Positions 1 through 7,265 of a stretch of 64,000 nt of DNA are shown here, piece after piece. Position numbers and translations under genes: made by a program. Positions within the stretch are counted from its first letter, which is position 1. Each line of letters starts with the position of its first letter. The stretch is from Comamonas piscis (GTDB taxonomy: Bacteria > Pseudomonadota > Gammaproteobacteria > Burkholderiales > Burkholderiaceae_C). The notes beneath the pieces were generated by a model. That model saw nothing but the letters and a program-made list of their open reading frames with translations. It was not told the origin of the DNA and did not search any database. The DNA is taken from the NCBI RefSeq assembly GCF_014109725.1, contig NZ_CP058554.1, positions 2,976,001 to 3,040,000 on the forward strand. The letters run 5' to 3'.

Positions 1-69
1 GATCCGATGGAGCATGTGCAGCAAACCTTGAAGGCGGTGCAGGCCTGGAAGGCGCGCCAGAAGTCCTAA
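1..69 (+). CDS. C-terminal end of an unidentified protein (partial)
   Basis: An open frame enters from the left edge of the window and ends at TAA 67-69. It gives only 22 residues, rich in Gln, Lys and Ala, which look like an amphipathic C-terminal helix. The body lies outside the window, so no family can be assigned. The gap to the downstream MlaE-type permease is short and on the same strand, so the two may be cotranscribed. The coding frame is inferred from continuity with the window edge and typical high-GC codon use. Confidence 0.5.
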   Translation, partial: DPMEHVQQTLKAVQAWKARQKS

Positions 70-105
70 ACCGCTGACCCGCGTCAGGTCAGTCGGTTGG
101 CGCCG

Positions 106-939
106 ATGACCTATGATGCGCGGATGCTGGCAAGTCTGCTCCAACCCCAATGGCCCCACCAGGCATGGCGCACCGCGCGCCGCTGGGCGGTGGCCTGGTG
201 GCGCATTTTCTACCTGGGTGCCGTTGTGTTGGTGATGCTGATGTCGCCCAGCAGCTACGGCCCGCAAACCCGCGCGCGGCTGATGCGCCGCATGTATGTG
301 GACACAGCGCCCATTCTGCTGGGTTTTACCGCGCTCGCTGCCTTGCTGTGCCTGGTGGTGGCGCGGATCGTTTTTGTCACTGCCACCAGCTATGGCCTGT
401 CCCGGGTGGCTGTCGAGATGGTCATTCGCGTCTTGGTGCTGGAGCTGATCCCGCTGACGGCAGCATTGTTTGTAGCCATGCGCTGCTCCATCCCGGCTGG
501 AGCATCGCTCACCAAGATGCGCGAGTCCGGGCATTTTGAGCGCCTGCGCCAGCATGGGTATGACCCCGTTCGCACGGAGATGCTGCCCCTGGTGGTGGCC
601 AGCATGTATGCCTCGATCACCCTGGCCGCATTGTCTTGCGTGGTGTCCCTGGTCATGGTTTATTTCAGCGTCTATGGGCTGAGCTGGGTGGGGCTGGAGC
701 TGTATACGCGTATGTTTGCCAGCGTGTTCACCCCCATGGTGACTTGGCTGTTTGGGCTGAAAACGCTGTTGTTTGGCTTGGCGGTTGCGCTGATACCCAC
801 GGCGTCGGCCATGTACCGCCCCTATGGCATGCGCCAGGACGAAACCCTCGGACCCACCTCGGACCTGAGTGGCCTGGCGCGCATGTTTGCAGTGCTGGTG
901 CTGATTGAGGTGGCGTCGCTTCTGGGGAATTACTACTAG
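106..939 (+). CDS. MlaE-family ABC transporter permease
   Basis: Predicted inner-membrane permease of about 277 residues. It has an N-terminal amphipathic segment followed by about five hydrophobic segments, typical of the MlaE/YrbE permease family, whose members move lipids between inner and outer membrane with an ATPase and an MCE-domain protein. A conserved-looking stretch around residues 115-150 contains a Glu-Leu-Ile-Pro-Leu turn, as in the family's core. A TTG at 97 in the same frame is an alternative start. The partner ATPase and MCE genes are not seen here and may lie to the left. The family call is by pattern, without a search. Confidence 0.7.
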   Translation: MTYDARMLASLLQPQWPHQAWRTARRWAVAWWRIFYLGAVVLVMLMSPSSYGPQTRARLMRRMYVDTAPILLGFTALAALLCLVVARIVFVTATSYGLSRVAVEMVIRVLVLELIPLTAALFVAMRCSIPAGASLTKMRESGHFERLRQHGYDPVRTEMLPLVVASMYASITLAALSCVVSLVMVYFSVYGLSWVGLELYTRMFASVFTPMVTWLFGLKTLLFGLAVALIPTASAMYRPYGMRQDETLGPTSDLSGLARMFAVLVLIEVASLLGNYY

Positions 940-1101
940 CGTGTGCACGGGAGGTGACACTGGTGGCTCAGGACGCAGGCTTTTGTGATGCCGGTTGGCG
1001 CCTTGGTTGCGCAAGATTTAAAATACCCGATTGCCTGCACGCGCTATCCCCGCCAGTGCAGGCCTCCCTTTCTCGGGCCAGCCCTTGGCCGCGCTACCAC
1101 C

Positions 1102-1188
1102 ATGACTGAATCTCACACCCACAGCCCTTGGCGCATGTCCGTTGCGCCGATGATGGATCGGACAGATGAAAGCAAAAAATCCCCATAA
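1102..1188 (+). pseudogene. dusA: displaced native 5' end of dusA (28-codon remnant)
   Basis: ATG 1102 opens a frame whose residues 11-22 (RMSVAPMMDRTD) match the conserved N-terminus of tRNA-dihydrouridine synthase A. The same motif recurs in the full gene at 14750 onward. After about 1168 the frame runs into unrelated element sequence and stops at 1186-1188. This is the original start of dusA, with its own upstream region, cut from the rest of the gene by the integrated element. The remnant could still be transcribed, but it lacks the catalytic domain. Confidence 0.85.
1131..1168 (+). repeat. attL, left dusA attachment-site repeat
   Basis: An imperfect 38-bp repeat shared with 14750-14787. 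It contains a 14-bp exact core, GCGCCGATGATGGA, at 1144-1157 (right copy 14763-14776), and about six mismatches over the whole length. The core lies in the codons for the conserved APMMD motif of DusA. Matching repeats flanking an integrase-bearing segment are what site-specific insertion into dusA produces. The exact crossover base is not determinable from one sequence. Confidence 0.85.
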
Positions 1189-1209
1189 GTACAAAGACTT
1201 ATGGGGATT
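1178..1209. terminator. bidirectional intrinsic terminator at the left end of the element
   Basis: A perfect 13-bp inverted repeat (1178-1190 and 1197-1209) with a 6-nt loop. It is followed by TTCTCTTTTT on the plus strand and by a T-run on the minus strand. It sits downstream of the minus-strand prtN-like gene and directly after the dusA remnant, so it would stop transcription in both directions. Confidence 0.8.
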
Positions 1210-1227
1210 CTCTTTTTGCATGTTGCT

Positions 1228-1506
1228 TTATTGTTGCACCCGTTCGCCATTTAGTTGCTTCGATTCCTTAACGCCGGCTGCGCGTTGAGCGTCAATGTAG
1301 GTGGCTAAATCAGTGAGATGGACCCCCTTGGCCCCCTTTTGAGAGTTGGGCTCGATGCGGGTGAGGGGGAGACGAATTTCGCCCGTTGCGATCTTGCGCA
1401 GGAACTTTTGCGTTCCCAAATGTGGGAAGTAGTCCTTGACCACCTGATCGAGCGGAATCACCGCCATGGCGTTGTACTGAGCCATGAGCAGAAATGCCGT
1501 GTTCAT
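1228..1506 (-). CDS. prtN: PrtN-family pyocin activator-like protein
   Basis: A 92-residue protein with the look of the PrtN family: MNTAFLLMAQY start, a central YFPHL...KFLRKIATGEIRLP segment and a GVHLTDLATYIDAQR C-terminal helix. In Pseudomonas, PrtN turns on pyocin genes. Related small proteins are common next to integrases and early genes of prophages in other proteobacteria. I chose ATG 1506 because GGAGG lies eight bases upstream (1512-1516); the longer open frame to 1671 has no such site. A hairpin with a T-run lies in its leader (1533-1550). No pyocin genes remain in the element. Confidence 0.8.
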   Translation of the reverse strand: MNTAFLLMAQYNAMAVIPLDQVVKDYFPHLGTQKFLRKIATGEIRLPLTRIEPNSQKGAKGVHLTDLATYIDAQRAAGVKESKQLNGERVQQ

Positions 1507-1532
1507 TTGGATGCCTCCATGCAAAAAAAGAA

Positions 1533-1550
1533 CCCCGCTCAATGGCGGGG
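1533..1550 (-). terminator. GC hairpin in the leader of prtN
   Basis: CCCCGC (1533-1538) and GCGGGG (1545-1550) form a 6-bp stem. On the minus strand it is followed by a T-rich run and then GGAGG and the prtN start. It can terminate the upstream three-gene unit while leaving the prtN ribosome-binding site free. It is one of four similar hairpin leaders in this arm. Confidence 0.65.
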
Positions 1551-1573
1551 CTGGTATGTGGTTTGGTACAGGT

Positions 1574-1774
1574 TCAGGTCTTGAAGTAAGCCAAGCCTGC
1601 AGCTGTTGGTTTGTTGTCAGCGCCTTGCAGCATCCCAGCGCGATGGAGCGCCTGCACCGTGCTGCTGGCACCGTTACTGATGCTGTTGCGGGTGAGTCCG
1701 ACCAGAAGGGGCCGGCCGCTGACGACGTTGTGCAGCATGGTGCGCTGTGCTTTTGAGAGCTTGGGCTTCATCAT
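1574..1774 (-). CDS. small phage protein of unknown function, possible winged-helix
   Basis: A 66-residue basic protein starting MMKPKLSKAQRTML and ending in a GLAYFKT tail. Helices separated by a short turn, with a repeated-looking LTxxG...AGxL arrangement, resemble a small winged-helix, but I do not recognise a family. Its ATG overlaps the TGA of the ASCH gene (ATGA at 1771-1774) and GAGG lies five bases upstream. It is therefore the third gene of a unit with the 171-residue protein and the ASCH protein. Confidence 0.6.
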   Translation of the reverse strand: MMKPKLSKAQRTMLHNVVSGRPLLVGLTRNSISNGASSTVQALHRAGMLQGADNKPTAAGLAYFKT

Positions 1775-2049
1775 CGTGGCCTCACATCGATGGCATAAAC
1801 CTGCACAGGCTCCGGGCCAAAGTGCGGGTGGCTGATGGTTTTAATGGTGAATCCTCGCCATGGTAGCACCAGGCGCCGGGCGTGGTCGTCGCGGGCAGGG
1901 TAGCCCAAGGTCAGGATGATCTGGTCATAGTTGCGTCCCTCCAGTCGCTTGGCCCAGTGGGGCGTGCACAGTCGAAACTCCGCGGGCTTGGTGCCGTCGC
2001 GGATTGCCTCGAAGTATTCACGTTTGAGCGGAAGGTGCAGGGACTTCAA
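1771..2049 (-). CDS. ASCH-domain (PUA-like) phage protein
   Basis: A 92-residue protein. The N-terminal pattern, Leu-x-Leu-Lys-x-x-(Y/F)-F-x-x-I-x-x-G-x-K-x-x-E-(F/Y)-R, is the signature of small ASCH-domain proteins, which have a PUA-like fold implicated in RNA or nucleoside recognition. A second block, WRGFTIKTISHPHFGPEPV, closes the beta-barrel. Phage copies are frequent, but their substrates are mostly untested. It overlaps the gene before it (ATGA at 2046-2049) and the gene after it, so it is probably translationally coupled to both. Confidence 0.75.
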   Translation of the reverse strand: MKSLHLPLKREYFEAIRDGTKPAEFRLCTPHWAKRLEGRNYDQIILTLGYPARDDHARRLVLPWRGFTIKTISHPHFGPEPVQVYAIDVRPR

Positions 2050-2561
2050 GCTGCACCGCCTTGCTGGGCTGCAGCCATGGCGGCATCGATGGCTTCATCT
2101 GCACGCTCGCCACCCATGTCGGCCAGCAGTGCAACGCATCTCCACGAATGCGGGTGCCTGGAACCATCTGCCAGCATTCCCTGCTCACGGATCCAGTCGT
2201 AGCGCGCTGCTTTCTTGACCGTCTCCGCATTCAGCGCATCGGCGGGCTGGGCCTTGGGTGTCGATTCATCCGGCACCAAGCAGTGCAGCATGAGCTGGTC
2301 CGCATAGGCGTGAGCAAAATCGGCAGGAGGTAGATCGGGGGCTGAGGCTAGGCCGGTGCACAGCTGTGATCGCAGTGCTGGGATACGCTCGTCGCGCAGC
2401 TTCTGGAAGCGCAGGTACACATCGACCGGCATCGCCTTGCCCATGTATTCGAGGTGCAGCCGGTTTTTGCTGCTTTCCAGCTGCACCAGCTGCTCGATCA
2501 AATCCCACGTTGCTGGGCATGCTGCAGTCTTGAATTGAGCGGAAGGGGTGGTTTCAGACAT
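2046..2561 (-). CDS. phage hypothetical protein, 171 aa
   Basis: A mostly helical acidic protein. A Gln/Glu-rich N-terminal helical segment (about residues 18-70) is followed by a C-terminal block with ARYDWIREQGML and an Ala-rich tail. I do not recognise a family. It starts at ATG 2561 with CTGGAG just upstream and is the first gene of a three-gene overlapping unit ending at 1574. A GC hairpin lies in its leader (2583-2599). Intact reading frame and coupling to the ASCH gene support that it is real. Confidence 0.6.
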   Translation of the reverse strand: MSETTPSAQFKTAACPATWDLIEQLVQLESSKNRLHLEYMGKAMPVDVYLRFQKLRDERIPALRSQLCTGLASAPDLPPADFAHAYADQLMLHCLVPDESTPKAQPADALNAETVKKAARYDWIREQGMLADGSRHPHSWRCVALLADMGGERADEAIDAAMAAAQQGGAA

Positions 2562-2582
2562 TGGGGCTCCAGAAATGGAAAT

Positions 2583-2599
2583 GCCCGCTCAGCGCGGGC
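2583..2599 (-). terminator. GC hairpin in the leader of the 171-aa gene
   Basis: GCCCGC (2583-2588) pairs with GCGGGC (2594-2599). On the minus strand a pyrimidine-rich stretch and CTGGAG follow, then the start codon at 2561. It has the same layout as the hairpins at 1533, 3496 and 4848. Confidence 0.5.
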
Positions 2600-2618
2600 T
2601 TGGATTGGCTAGCTCGAG

Positions 2619-3476
2619 CTAGATCTCGAACGCTTGCTGGATGGCAGGTGGCGCCGCCAGGCGTTGCTGGCACGATGGATTGAGCCAAAGCACTTCCGTT
2701 TTGATGGTGGTGCCGCGACCTGCAGAAATGCGGGCGCCTGTCGTGCTCATCTGCCACTCAGCTAGTTCGTTCTCGTAGAGCGAACTTGGGTAGCCGCTCA
2801 GCACCACCATCCCCTGTAGGCCTTTGAGTGTGGCCAGCAGCTCTAAATGCTGCTCGTCGTTCATCTCATGGCGATAGCACCCTTGCGTTACGTTTCTGAG
2901 CGATCTAGTTGCATACACGTACGGCGGGTCAACGAAGTGCAGCGTCTCCGGGGTGTCATGCTGCCGCATTACCTCGATCGCCGGCCGGTTTTCAATGAGT
3001 ACGCCTTGAAAGCGCTCAATGACCGCGCCGAGCTGCTCCGGGTATCGTGTCCAAAGGTGCTGGGCCGTGCCATATGGGCGGGCTGTATCGATGCGGAAAC
3101 CGGTTACCCCTTTGGTTGCGCCTGCAGAGCCGAACCCCATGCATGCGCGCACGGCAGTGCGTCTTGCGCGCTCCACGGGTTCGGGGCAGTCCTCGTATGC
3201 GAGGTCGAATTCAGCGCGAGCGTAGGGTGTGAGCCGCAGCAGCTGGATCAGTTGATCGGATTGGGAGCGATCGCGCATGACTCGGAAGAAATTTGCAATG
3301 TCCTCGTCAAGGTCGTTGTAGACCTCGGCATATGCCCGAGGTTTTTGCAGGAGTACGCCAGCTGCCCCGCCAAATGGTTCGACGTAGCTGCGGTGTTCAG
3401 GAAAGTGCTTGAGCACCCAAGGGGCCAGTCTGAACTTTGCGCCATGGTAGCGAAGTGCAGGGCTTGTAATCGCCAT
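2619..3476 (-). CDS. D12-class DNA adenine-N6 methyltransferase (Dam-like)
   Basis: A 285-residue protein with the D12/Dam family layout. An N-terminal YHGAK motif binds cofactor (about residues 10-14), FGGAAG at 35-40 is the S-adenosylmethionine loop, and the catalytic DPPY tetrad is at 183-186. Length is normal for the family. It methylates adenine, probably in a short site such as GATC, but specificity cannot be read from sequence. No restriction enzyme is adjacent, so it is an orphan phage methylase, plausibly for protection or gene timing. ATG 3476 has GGAG upstream, and a hairpin sits in the leader. Confidence 0.85.
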   Translation of the reverse strand: MAITSPALRYHGAKFRLAPWVLKHFPEHRSYVEPFGGAAGVLLQKPRAYAEVYNDLDEDIANFFRVMRDRSQSDQLIQLLRLTPYARAEFDLAYEDCPEPVERARRTAVRACMGFGSAGATKGVTGFRIDTARPYGTAQHLWTRYPEQLGAVIERFQGVLIENRPAIEVMRQHDTPETLHFVDPPYVYATRSLRNVTQGCYRHEMNDEQHLELLATLKGLQGMVVLSGYPSSLYENELAEWQMSTTGARISAGRGTTIKTEVLWLNPSCQQRLAAPPAIQQAFEI

Positions 3477-3495
3477 TTTTCAGGCTCCAAAAGAA

Positions 3496-3523
3496 AGCCC
3501 ACCGTGATTGCTCAGGGCGGGCT
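3496..3523 (-). terminator. imperfect GC hairpin in the leader of the Dam-like gene
   Basis: AGCCC (3496-3500) pairs with GGGCT (3519-3523), with a further CC/GG pair inside. On the minus strand TTTCTTTTGGAG follows, giving a T-run and a ribosome-binding site before ATG 3476. This is the third member of the repeated hairpin-leader arrangement. Confidence 0.45.
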
Positions 3524-3561
3524 GTGAATAGGACCCCACTGGGGGCGGTAGACTACTGGGC

Positions 3562-3816
3562 ATGACCCTGTATGACCCAATGATTGGCGCTCTTAGAGAG
3601 CACTGGAAAGCCAACGCGAACGCTTACCCTCAGTGCTTTGAGCTGACCAAAGTGGCGCTAGATGACCTAAACGCCGACCGAGCTCTGCTCAAAAAGTCCA
3701 TCGGGCTCAAACCGCTTGCAGGCGGCGACTTCATGATGTTCCATGGCGCCAAGATCGTCATCGGCGACAGCAATGCGATGGTCTCCAAGGATGGGACTCG
3801 GGTTCCGCTGGGCTAG
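3562..3816 (+). CDS. small phage hypothetical protein, 84 aa
   Basis: One of the few plus-strand genes in this arm, divergent from the Dam-like gene. The product has an N-terminal helical half (MTLYDPMIGALREHW start) and a C-terminal half with short beta-like segments (FMMFHGAKIVIGDS). No family is recognised. There is no strong ribosome-binding site before ATG 3562. Composition and length suggest a real gene, but it could be spurious. Confidence 0.5.
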   Translation: MTLYDPMIGALREHWKANANAYPQCFELTKVALDDLNADRALLKKSIGLKPLAGGDFMMFHGAKIVIGDSNAMVSKDGTRVPLG

Positions 3817-3921
3817 TAGTTCAGTGCCCGCAGGGTAGGCCTTCGCCTGGTTGGGGTTCACGTTCTACGGGCGCGCCGCAGCTGCCGCAGCGCTTAGGTG
3901 GCTGGGTTTGGAGGGGCTGCG

Positions 3922-4827
3922 TCATTGCTGGGCTCCTAGCTCGGTGCGGCCTTCACTGCCCAGCGCGTCGATCAGATCGGGAATCAGCTTTGACAGTTCG
4001 CCGGTGGCGATGGCCACATCAGCATCGAAGCCGTTCTCGTCGGGCTTGTCTTCCAGCACCACGCCCAGCAGCTCTACCTTTTTGAGCTGCAGGCCTTCGG
4101 TCAGCACAAAGCTCACCCGGTCATCCCAGGTCAAGGCCAGCTTGGTGGGTAGCTTGCCCTGGTCGATGTGCTCGCGGACCTCGTCAATGCCCAGTGGATG
4201 GCGGCCGTAGCGCACGACCGCTTTGGCTTCGTCTGTCCCCTTGAGCTCGCACTCCTGGTCGATGCTGAAGCCTGCCGGTGCATCGTAGCTGTGCAGCCAG
4301 CCGGCCATCGCACCCTGGGGGCTGTTCTGGGTGTCGATCAGCGCCACCGCAAAGCCGGGTGAAGCCTCCACCAGCATGGTCACCACCGTGTCGGCACGGC
4401 CCTGCGCGCTGACATCGATCACCAGCAGGCGCGCTGCTGGGTCGATCCATACCCACAGGCCGGCTTGCTTGGTGAAAGCCATGGGCAGCAGATCCAGCTT
4501 GCTCTCGTCCTTCAGTTCCTGGCGTTCCTTCCGGCCGGGCTTGCGGCCCTCGGTTTGCTCGATGTGGGCCACCTTCTCATCGATCTTGCGGTTGAGCACG
4601 CTGGCGGGCAGCATCTTGCTCTCGCTCATCAGCCGCAGGATCCAGTGGCCGCCCACGGATTCCACCATGGCGCCGTGCTCTTCGCCGCGTGGCGGTACCC
4701 AGCCGGTGGACTGCTCTTGCGTGGCGCCACACACCTCAAATTGCTGCTTGGTCAGCGCCTGGTCGAGTTGCGCCTGGTCGGGCTGCCAGGATTCGGAAAT
4801 GCGGTAAATGATCAGATTTTTAAACAT
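3922..4827 (-). CDS. rdgC: recombination-associated protein RdgC
   Basis: A 301-residue protein, the usual RdgC length, starting MFKNLIIYRIS. It contains the family's GHWILRL and TWDDRVSFVLTEGLQLKK segments. RdgC forms a ring dimer around duplex DNA and restrains RecA filament formation. Its presence in a phage early region suggests a role in steering recombination on phage DNA; host genomes normally have their own copy. ATG 4827 gives the canonical N-terminus, while the frame runs upstream to 4857 without support. A perfect hairpin (4848-4869) lies just upstream. Confidence 0.9.
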   Translation of the reverse strand: MFKNLIIYRISESWQPDQAQLDQALTKQQFEVCGATQEQSTGWVPPRGEEHGAMVESVGGHWILRLMSESKMLPASVLNRKIDEKVAHIEQTEGRKPGRKERQELKDESKLDLLPMAFTKQAGLWVWIDPAARLLVIDVSAQGRADTVVTMLVEASPGFAVALIDTQNSPQGAMAGWLHSYDAPAGFSIDQECELKGTDEAKAVVRYGRHPLGIDEVREHIDQGKLPTKLALTWDDRVSFVLTEGLQLKKVELLGVVLEDKPDENGFDADVAIATGELSKLIPDLIDALGSEGRTELGAQQ

Positions 4828-4847
4828 GGGTGTTCCAGAAATGCAGC

Positions 4848-4869
4848 AGGCCCGCACGTTGGCGGGCCT
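4848..4869 (-). terminator. perfect GC hairpin in the leader of rdgC
   Basis: An 8-bp perfect stem, AGGCCCGC (4848-4855) with GCGGGCCT (4862-4869), and a 6-nt loop. On the minus strand a short T-containing stretch and CTGGA follow, then ATG 4827. It lies between the coiled-coil gene and rdgC. The T-run is weak, so it may act as an RNA structure or attenuator rather than a full terminator. Confidence 0.5.
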
Positions 4870-4889
4870 GGGAAAGGGGAGGGAGGTTG

Positions 4890-5978
4890 TTAGGGTGCCA
4901 ATGGCAGTTCAAGGCTCAGGCCGGCCAGGTGCTGGACCATGGCCTCGCGGATGGCTGGCAGATCGCAGGAGCGATACAGGCGCTTTGACTTGTCGGTGGC
5001 AACAGGTGGAAAACCCAGCTGCTCCATGCCGGCGGCGTCGATGCTCAGCGGCGCGATCAAGGTCTTGATCTGGCCCAGGGACACGCGCGCATCTGGATCC
5101 ACCTCGGCGGCCGGTGCGGCGCCGGCGGCGGCACGCGCGGCAGGTTGCGGCATGGCGGCGGGTGCTGGCCGCGCAGCAGCGGCGGCGGCGGGCGCCGGAG
5201 CTGGTGCCGCTGCAGGCGCCGCTGCGGGTGCTGCCACTGGTGCCGCTTGCGGCGCGGGCGCCAGGGCCTCACGCTGGCGGGCCAGCTCAGCGGCCTGCTC
5301 GTCCAGCTTTCGCTGCTGCGCGGCCAGCTCGGCTGCCACGCGCTCGTTTTCCACACGCTGGGCCTCTGCCGCATCTGCAGTGCGGCGGTCGGCGGCCATC
5401 TGCTCCAGTCGGCTGATGGTCGCGGCCTTCTCGCCGGCGGCGCGCTCGGCGAACTCCTCGAACACCGCTGCGCTCACGTCGATGTTGCGCACGTAGGCAA
5501 TGCCCGCCTCGATGCGCTCCACCGCCAGGCCGCGCGCCTTGTCCGAGTAGCCTGCAATCGTGGCGATGGCATCGGTGTGCTTCTGCACGCGCTCGGCCTC
5601 GGCCGCTTCCTTGGCTGCTTTTTCGTCGGCCAGCTTCTTCTCATGGGCCTTGATCTGCTTGTCGATCGCAACCTCTGCGGGCTCCACGATGGCGATCAGG
5701 CGAGTTGCCTCCGTCTCGATCAGCGCCTTGCAGTCGTTCAGGTGTCCCTTGGTGTCGTCGCGCAGGCGCTGGATGGCGAAGCGCCCGGATTCGCGCAGCT
5801 CCAGACGCGCATCGCGCGCTGCCTTGGCCCCCTTGGTGGTGGTCATGTCGTAGGCCACGTTGTGGTACTTCGCGGCCAGGGCCGTCATGCCCGCCTCCAA
5901 AGGCGTGAACAGCGCCAGGGCGGCGTCGTTGATGCTGGGGGTGCCCTGAGCGGTGGTGGTGGTCAATTCGTTGCTCAT
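4890..5978 (-). CDS. phage coiled-coil protein with Ala/Pro-rich linker
   Basis: A 362-residue protein. The N-terminal half (about residues 30-240) is a long charged coiled coil rich in Glu, Lys and Ala. An almost pure Ala/Pro linker follows (about 245-295). A compact C-terminal domain of about 65 residues ends in a helix with REAMVQHLAGL. The layout resembles recombination-module accessory proteins next to rdgC or recT-like genes, but I cannot name the family. I chose ATG 5978 because GAGGA precedes it by four bases; the frame extends to 5996. It is eight bases from the upstream small gene, so one unit. Confidence 0.65.
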   Translation of the reverse strand: MSNELTTTTAQGTPSINDAALALFTPLEAGMTALAAKYHNVAYDMTTTKGAKAARDARLELRESGRFAIQRLRDDTKGHLNDCKALIETEATRLIAIVEPAEVAIDKQIKAHEKKLADEKAAKEAAEAERVQKHTDAIATIAGYSDKARGLAVERIEAGIAYVRNIDVSAAVFEEFAERAAGEKAATISRLEQMAADRRTADAAEAQRVENERVAAELAAQQRKLDEQAAELARQREALAPAPQAAPVAAPAAAPAAAPAPAPAAAAAARPAPAAMPQPAARAAAGAAPAAEVDPDARVSLGQIKTLIAPLSIDAAGMEQLGFPPVATDKSKRLYRSCDLPAIREAMVQHLAGLSLELPLAP

Positions 5979-5985
5979 GGCGTCC

Positions 5986-6234
5986 TCAAGCTGCAAATGG
6001 GTCTGCGATCACGGCGTTGCCCATGGCCTGGGCGACGGCGGCCTGGGCGTGCGGGTAGGCTGCGGCCATGTCCGTGTGGTGGGAGTGGGTCTGGTCGAAC
6101 TCGGTCAGCGCCTGGCGGAAATATTCCTGCGCGGCTTCGAGGCGTTGCTGGATCAGTGCTTCCTTGTCAAGGTCGCGTTTGATGGTCCAGCTGGTGACGC
6201 GGTGGTGCTCGGCGATGTGGTCCACGATGTGCAT
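5986..6234 (-). CDS. small phage hypothetical protein at a deletion junction
   Basis: An 82-residue helical protein from ATG 6234, starting MHIVDHIAEHHRV and containing a His-rich turn (THSHHTD). A longer form from ATG 6270 (94 residues) would run into sequence that on the other strand encodes a virion-protein fragment. Neither start has a clear ribosome-binding site. The gene sits directly beside the inferred deletion scar, so its native upstream region, and perhaps its N-terminus, are lost. No family is recognised. It is close enough to the coiled-coil gene to be cotranscribed. Confidence 0.5.
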   Translation of the reverse strand: MHIVDHIAEHHRVTSWTIKRDLDKEALIQQRLEAAQEYFRQALTEFDQTHSHHTDMAAAYPHAQAAVAQAMGNAVIADPFAA

Positions 6235-6240
6235 GGGCAG

Positions 6241-7207
6241 GGGCTCATACCTGGAGCTGATGTACCGCATGTGGAACACCGGCGAAGCGGGATCCCGTGA
6301 GCGCGCAGACGGTCGCAAGGCCGTGATGATCGCGCTGGGCACGCTGATGCTGTTCGGCGGTGGAGGTGGCCTTCCCTTCCTGGAGGATGCCGAGGATGTG
6401 GCGACCGGCTTTGGCCAGATGCTGGGTTTCAACTGGAACGCCAAGAAGGCGCGCCAGGACTTCCTGGAGCGCACCTTTGGCCGCGAGCTGGCCCAGTTCA
6501 TGGACAAGGGCTTGTCCGGCGTGCCGGGCGTGCCCATCGACGTGTCCGGCCGGCTTGGCATGGGAAACCTGATCCCAGGCACCGGCCTGCTGCAGGAGAA
6601 GACCAGCTACACCCGCGATTACATGGAAATGCTTGGGCCAGCAGGCGACTTCGTCAGCCGTGTAGCCGAGGGTGGCAAGCAGGTGCTGGGCGGGGCCGTG
6701 ACGGGGGACGCCTCCAAGGTGATGCGCGGCGCCATGCAGATGGCTCCCAAGGCAGTCGCTAATGTCCAAAAAGGGGTTGAAATGGGGTTCTCGGGTCAGT
6801 ACAAGGACACGCGCGGCGGCAAGGTGTCCGATGTCACGACTACCGAGGCAATCATGAAGGCCATCGGTTTCCAGCCCAGCTCGGTGGCCGACATCCAGGA
6901 GGGGAACTATCTGCGTCAGCAGGCGAAGAACTTCTACAACATGAAGTCCCAGGAGATCCGGGCGCTTTGGGCCAAGGGTATCGCCGAGAAGGACCAGGAC
7001 ATCATCGCTCGCGCCCGCGCGGCGCTCAAGGACTGGAACACCAAGAACCCCGATCAGCCGATGGTGGCCAACCTGCCGGCCATCATCAAGAAGGCCAAGG
7101 AGCTGCAGCGCGATAAGGCTGACCGAATCGCTGCCACCGCCCCCTAGGCGATGCGCACCCAGATGAAGCGGGAGATTCTGGAAGCCAAGGGGGCGCTATT
7201 GCAGTAG
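6241..7207 (+). pseudogene. C-terminal fragment of a PLxRFG-type phage virion protein
   Basis: A plus-strand frame encodes a convincing protein tail: YLELMYRMWNTGE, a hydrophobic helix, GLPFLEDAEDV, GMGNLIPGTGLL, and a charged helical end. These resemble the C-terminus of the very large PLxRFG-domain proteins of podovirus-like phages. There is no start of its own; the in-frame ATG at 6068 lies in DNA coding on the other strand. An in-frame TAG at 7145-7147 is followed by 19 more codons of matching composition to TAG 7205-7207, suggesting a nonsense mutation near the true end. It is a dead gene remnant. Confidence 0.7.
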
Positions 7208-7265
7208 GCCGCTGATTGGATGTCGTGCCAAGCCTGCCATCGTTGCCTCCTTTTAGGAGTGATCT

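Noticed and set aside
5100..5280. A GC-rich repeat tract that looks like a DNA repeat array
   Set aside because: It is the coding sequence of the Ala/Pro linker in the coiled-coil protein; codons vary and there is no constant repeat unit.
5145..6182. A 345-codon plus-strand frame over the coiled-coil gene
   Set aside because: It arises from the Ala/Pro-rich linker read on the other strand. The minus-strand gene has a ribosome-binding site, coiled-coil pattern and a compact C-terminal domain.
6068..6240. ATG 6068 as the start of the virion-protein fragment
   Set aside because: The first 57 residues from this start have no similarity to the family and are antisense to the small minus-strand gene. 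The recognisable protein begins near 6241.
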